Shown: positions 23,343 through 23,650 of the stretch, piece by piece
How the letters are laid out: the number at the start of each line of letters is the position of its first letter
How positions within the stretch are numbered: the stretch's first letter is position 1
Translations under genes and position numbers: made by a program
Notes under the pieces: model-generated
What the model saw: only the letters and a program-made list of their open reading frames with translations
Told to the model about the DNA's origin: nothing
Database searches by the model: none
NCBI GenBank assembly: GCA_041687075.1
Contig: JAWLCO010000055.1
Span: 1 to 23,650, forward strand
DNA length: 23,650 nt
Origin: ZC4RG25 sp041687075
GTDB lineage: Bacteria > Pseudomonadota > Alphaproteobacteria > Rhizobiales > Hyphomicrobiaceae
Direction of reading: 5' to 3'

Positions 23343-23650
23343 CGATCTCGTTCCCGTTCAAGTGGAGGTTGCAAGCCGATACGCCCCCTATCGAATCCAT
23401 TTGGTCGAGCTCTTCTCTGAACGCGGTCCACTGGGCCGACCAATGTGCCCCTAGTTAAGCGTCCGATTCGCGTGCAGTGTCTACGGGAGCGCACGCATAA
23501 GTTGTAATTGTTGCCGAGAAGCATCAATCAGTGTGCCGCTCGATTTCCACAGGGGGGGGGGGTGATTGCAAGCGCGCGCTCAGCACGAGCGGCGAGCGGA
23601 GCAGCTTCAGCGGGTTAGACTGATGTGCTGGTCACATCTCCCGCAGCCCA
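23343..23650. other. 308-base upstream region of the porin gene
   Basis: No gene was recognised. The region holds two GANTC sites (GAATC at 23393-23397 and GATTC at 23465-23469), both potential CcrM targets, and the G-tract listed separately. A clear -35/-10 pair for the porin was not found. Minus-strand frames entering from the right edge end within 50 bases and are too short to assign. Confidence 0.5.
23552..23562 (+). repeat. Homopolymeric tract of 11 G
   Basis: Eleven consecutive G stand about 210 bases upstream of the porin ATG (C on the porin strand). Tracts of this kind can slip during replication and are also prone to sequencing error, so the exact length is uncertain. Confidence 0.8.

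Noticed and set aside
23580..23650. Possible tRNA 3' end or gene tail at the right edge
   Set aside because: No T-loop or acceptor pairing was found, and the minus-strand frames that end here give only about 11-14 residues, too little to assign.

Overview
The window is GC-rich, densely coded DNA from an alphaproteobacterium, most likely of the order Hyphomicrobiales (Rhizobiales). Clade markers are a CcrM-type GANTC methyltransferase with a perfect CtrA box (TTAA-N7-TTAAC) upstream, an HWE-family histidine kinase, an Omp25/Omp31-like porin with a poly-proline N-terminus, ethylmalonyl-CoA-pathway-type enzymes, and an alphaproteobacterial sdhCDAB set with ETF-ubiquinone oxidoreductase. I cannot name the genus from sequence alone.

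Layout. 1-240: tail of a lysine/alanine-rich histone-H1-like protein and a strong terminator. 315-4735 (minus): succinate dehydrogenase. sdhC, sdhD and sdhA are tightly coupled, but a terminator, an unrelated membrane-anchored hypothetical gene and a candidate promoter separate sdhA from sdhB. 4736-5408: mostly non-coding, with a probable small secreted lysine-rich protein on the plus strand. 5409-7367 (minus): a two-gene operon for a CitE/malyl-CoA-type lyase or thioesterase and a double-hotdog mesaconyl-CoA hydratase-like enzyme. 7524-10279 (plus): FOXRED1-like FAD oxidoreductase, pyridoxal kinase and beta-carbonic anhydrase. 10280-10748: a 469-base gap with one small-ORF candidate. 10749-12584: triple-PAS HWE sensor kinase. 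12652-14334 (minus): ETF-QO. 14477-15954 (plus): family 4-type uracil-DNA glycosylase and MoaB. 15960-19196 (minus): a cluster of a TIGR04283-type glycosyltransferase, a Tat-exported metallo-beta-lactamase-fold hydrolase, a TIGR04282-type transferase and a TPR-like/two-TM membrane protein. 19311-22394 (plus): PA0069-family radical SAM protein, RNase HII and CcrM, closed by a bidirectional terminator. 22467-23342 (minus): porin, with an upstream region carrying two GANTC sites and an 11-G tract.

Working together: SdhCDAB and ETF-QO both feed electrons to the quinone pool. The CoA-ester pair fits C3/C5 CoA-acid interconversion in the ethylmalonyl-CoA pathway. CcrM, the CtrA box and GANTC sites place part of the window in the cell-cycle methylation circuit. 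No mobile elements, CRISPR arrays, rRNA or tRNA genes were recognised. The candidates most worth a second look are the transferase/MBL/radical-SAM neighbourhood, the split sdh operon, the small secreted lysine-rich protein and the CtrA-controlled ccrM promoter. None can be called a new system from sequence alone.
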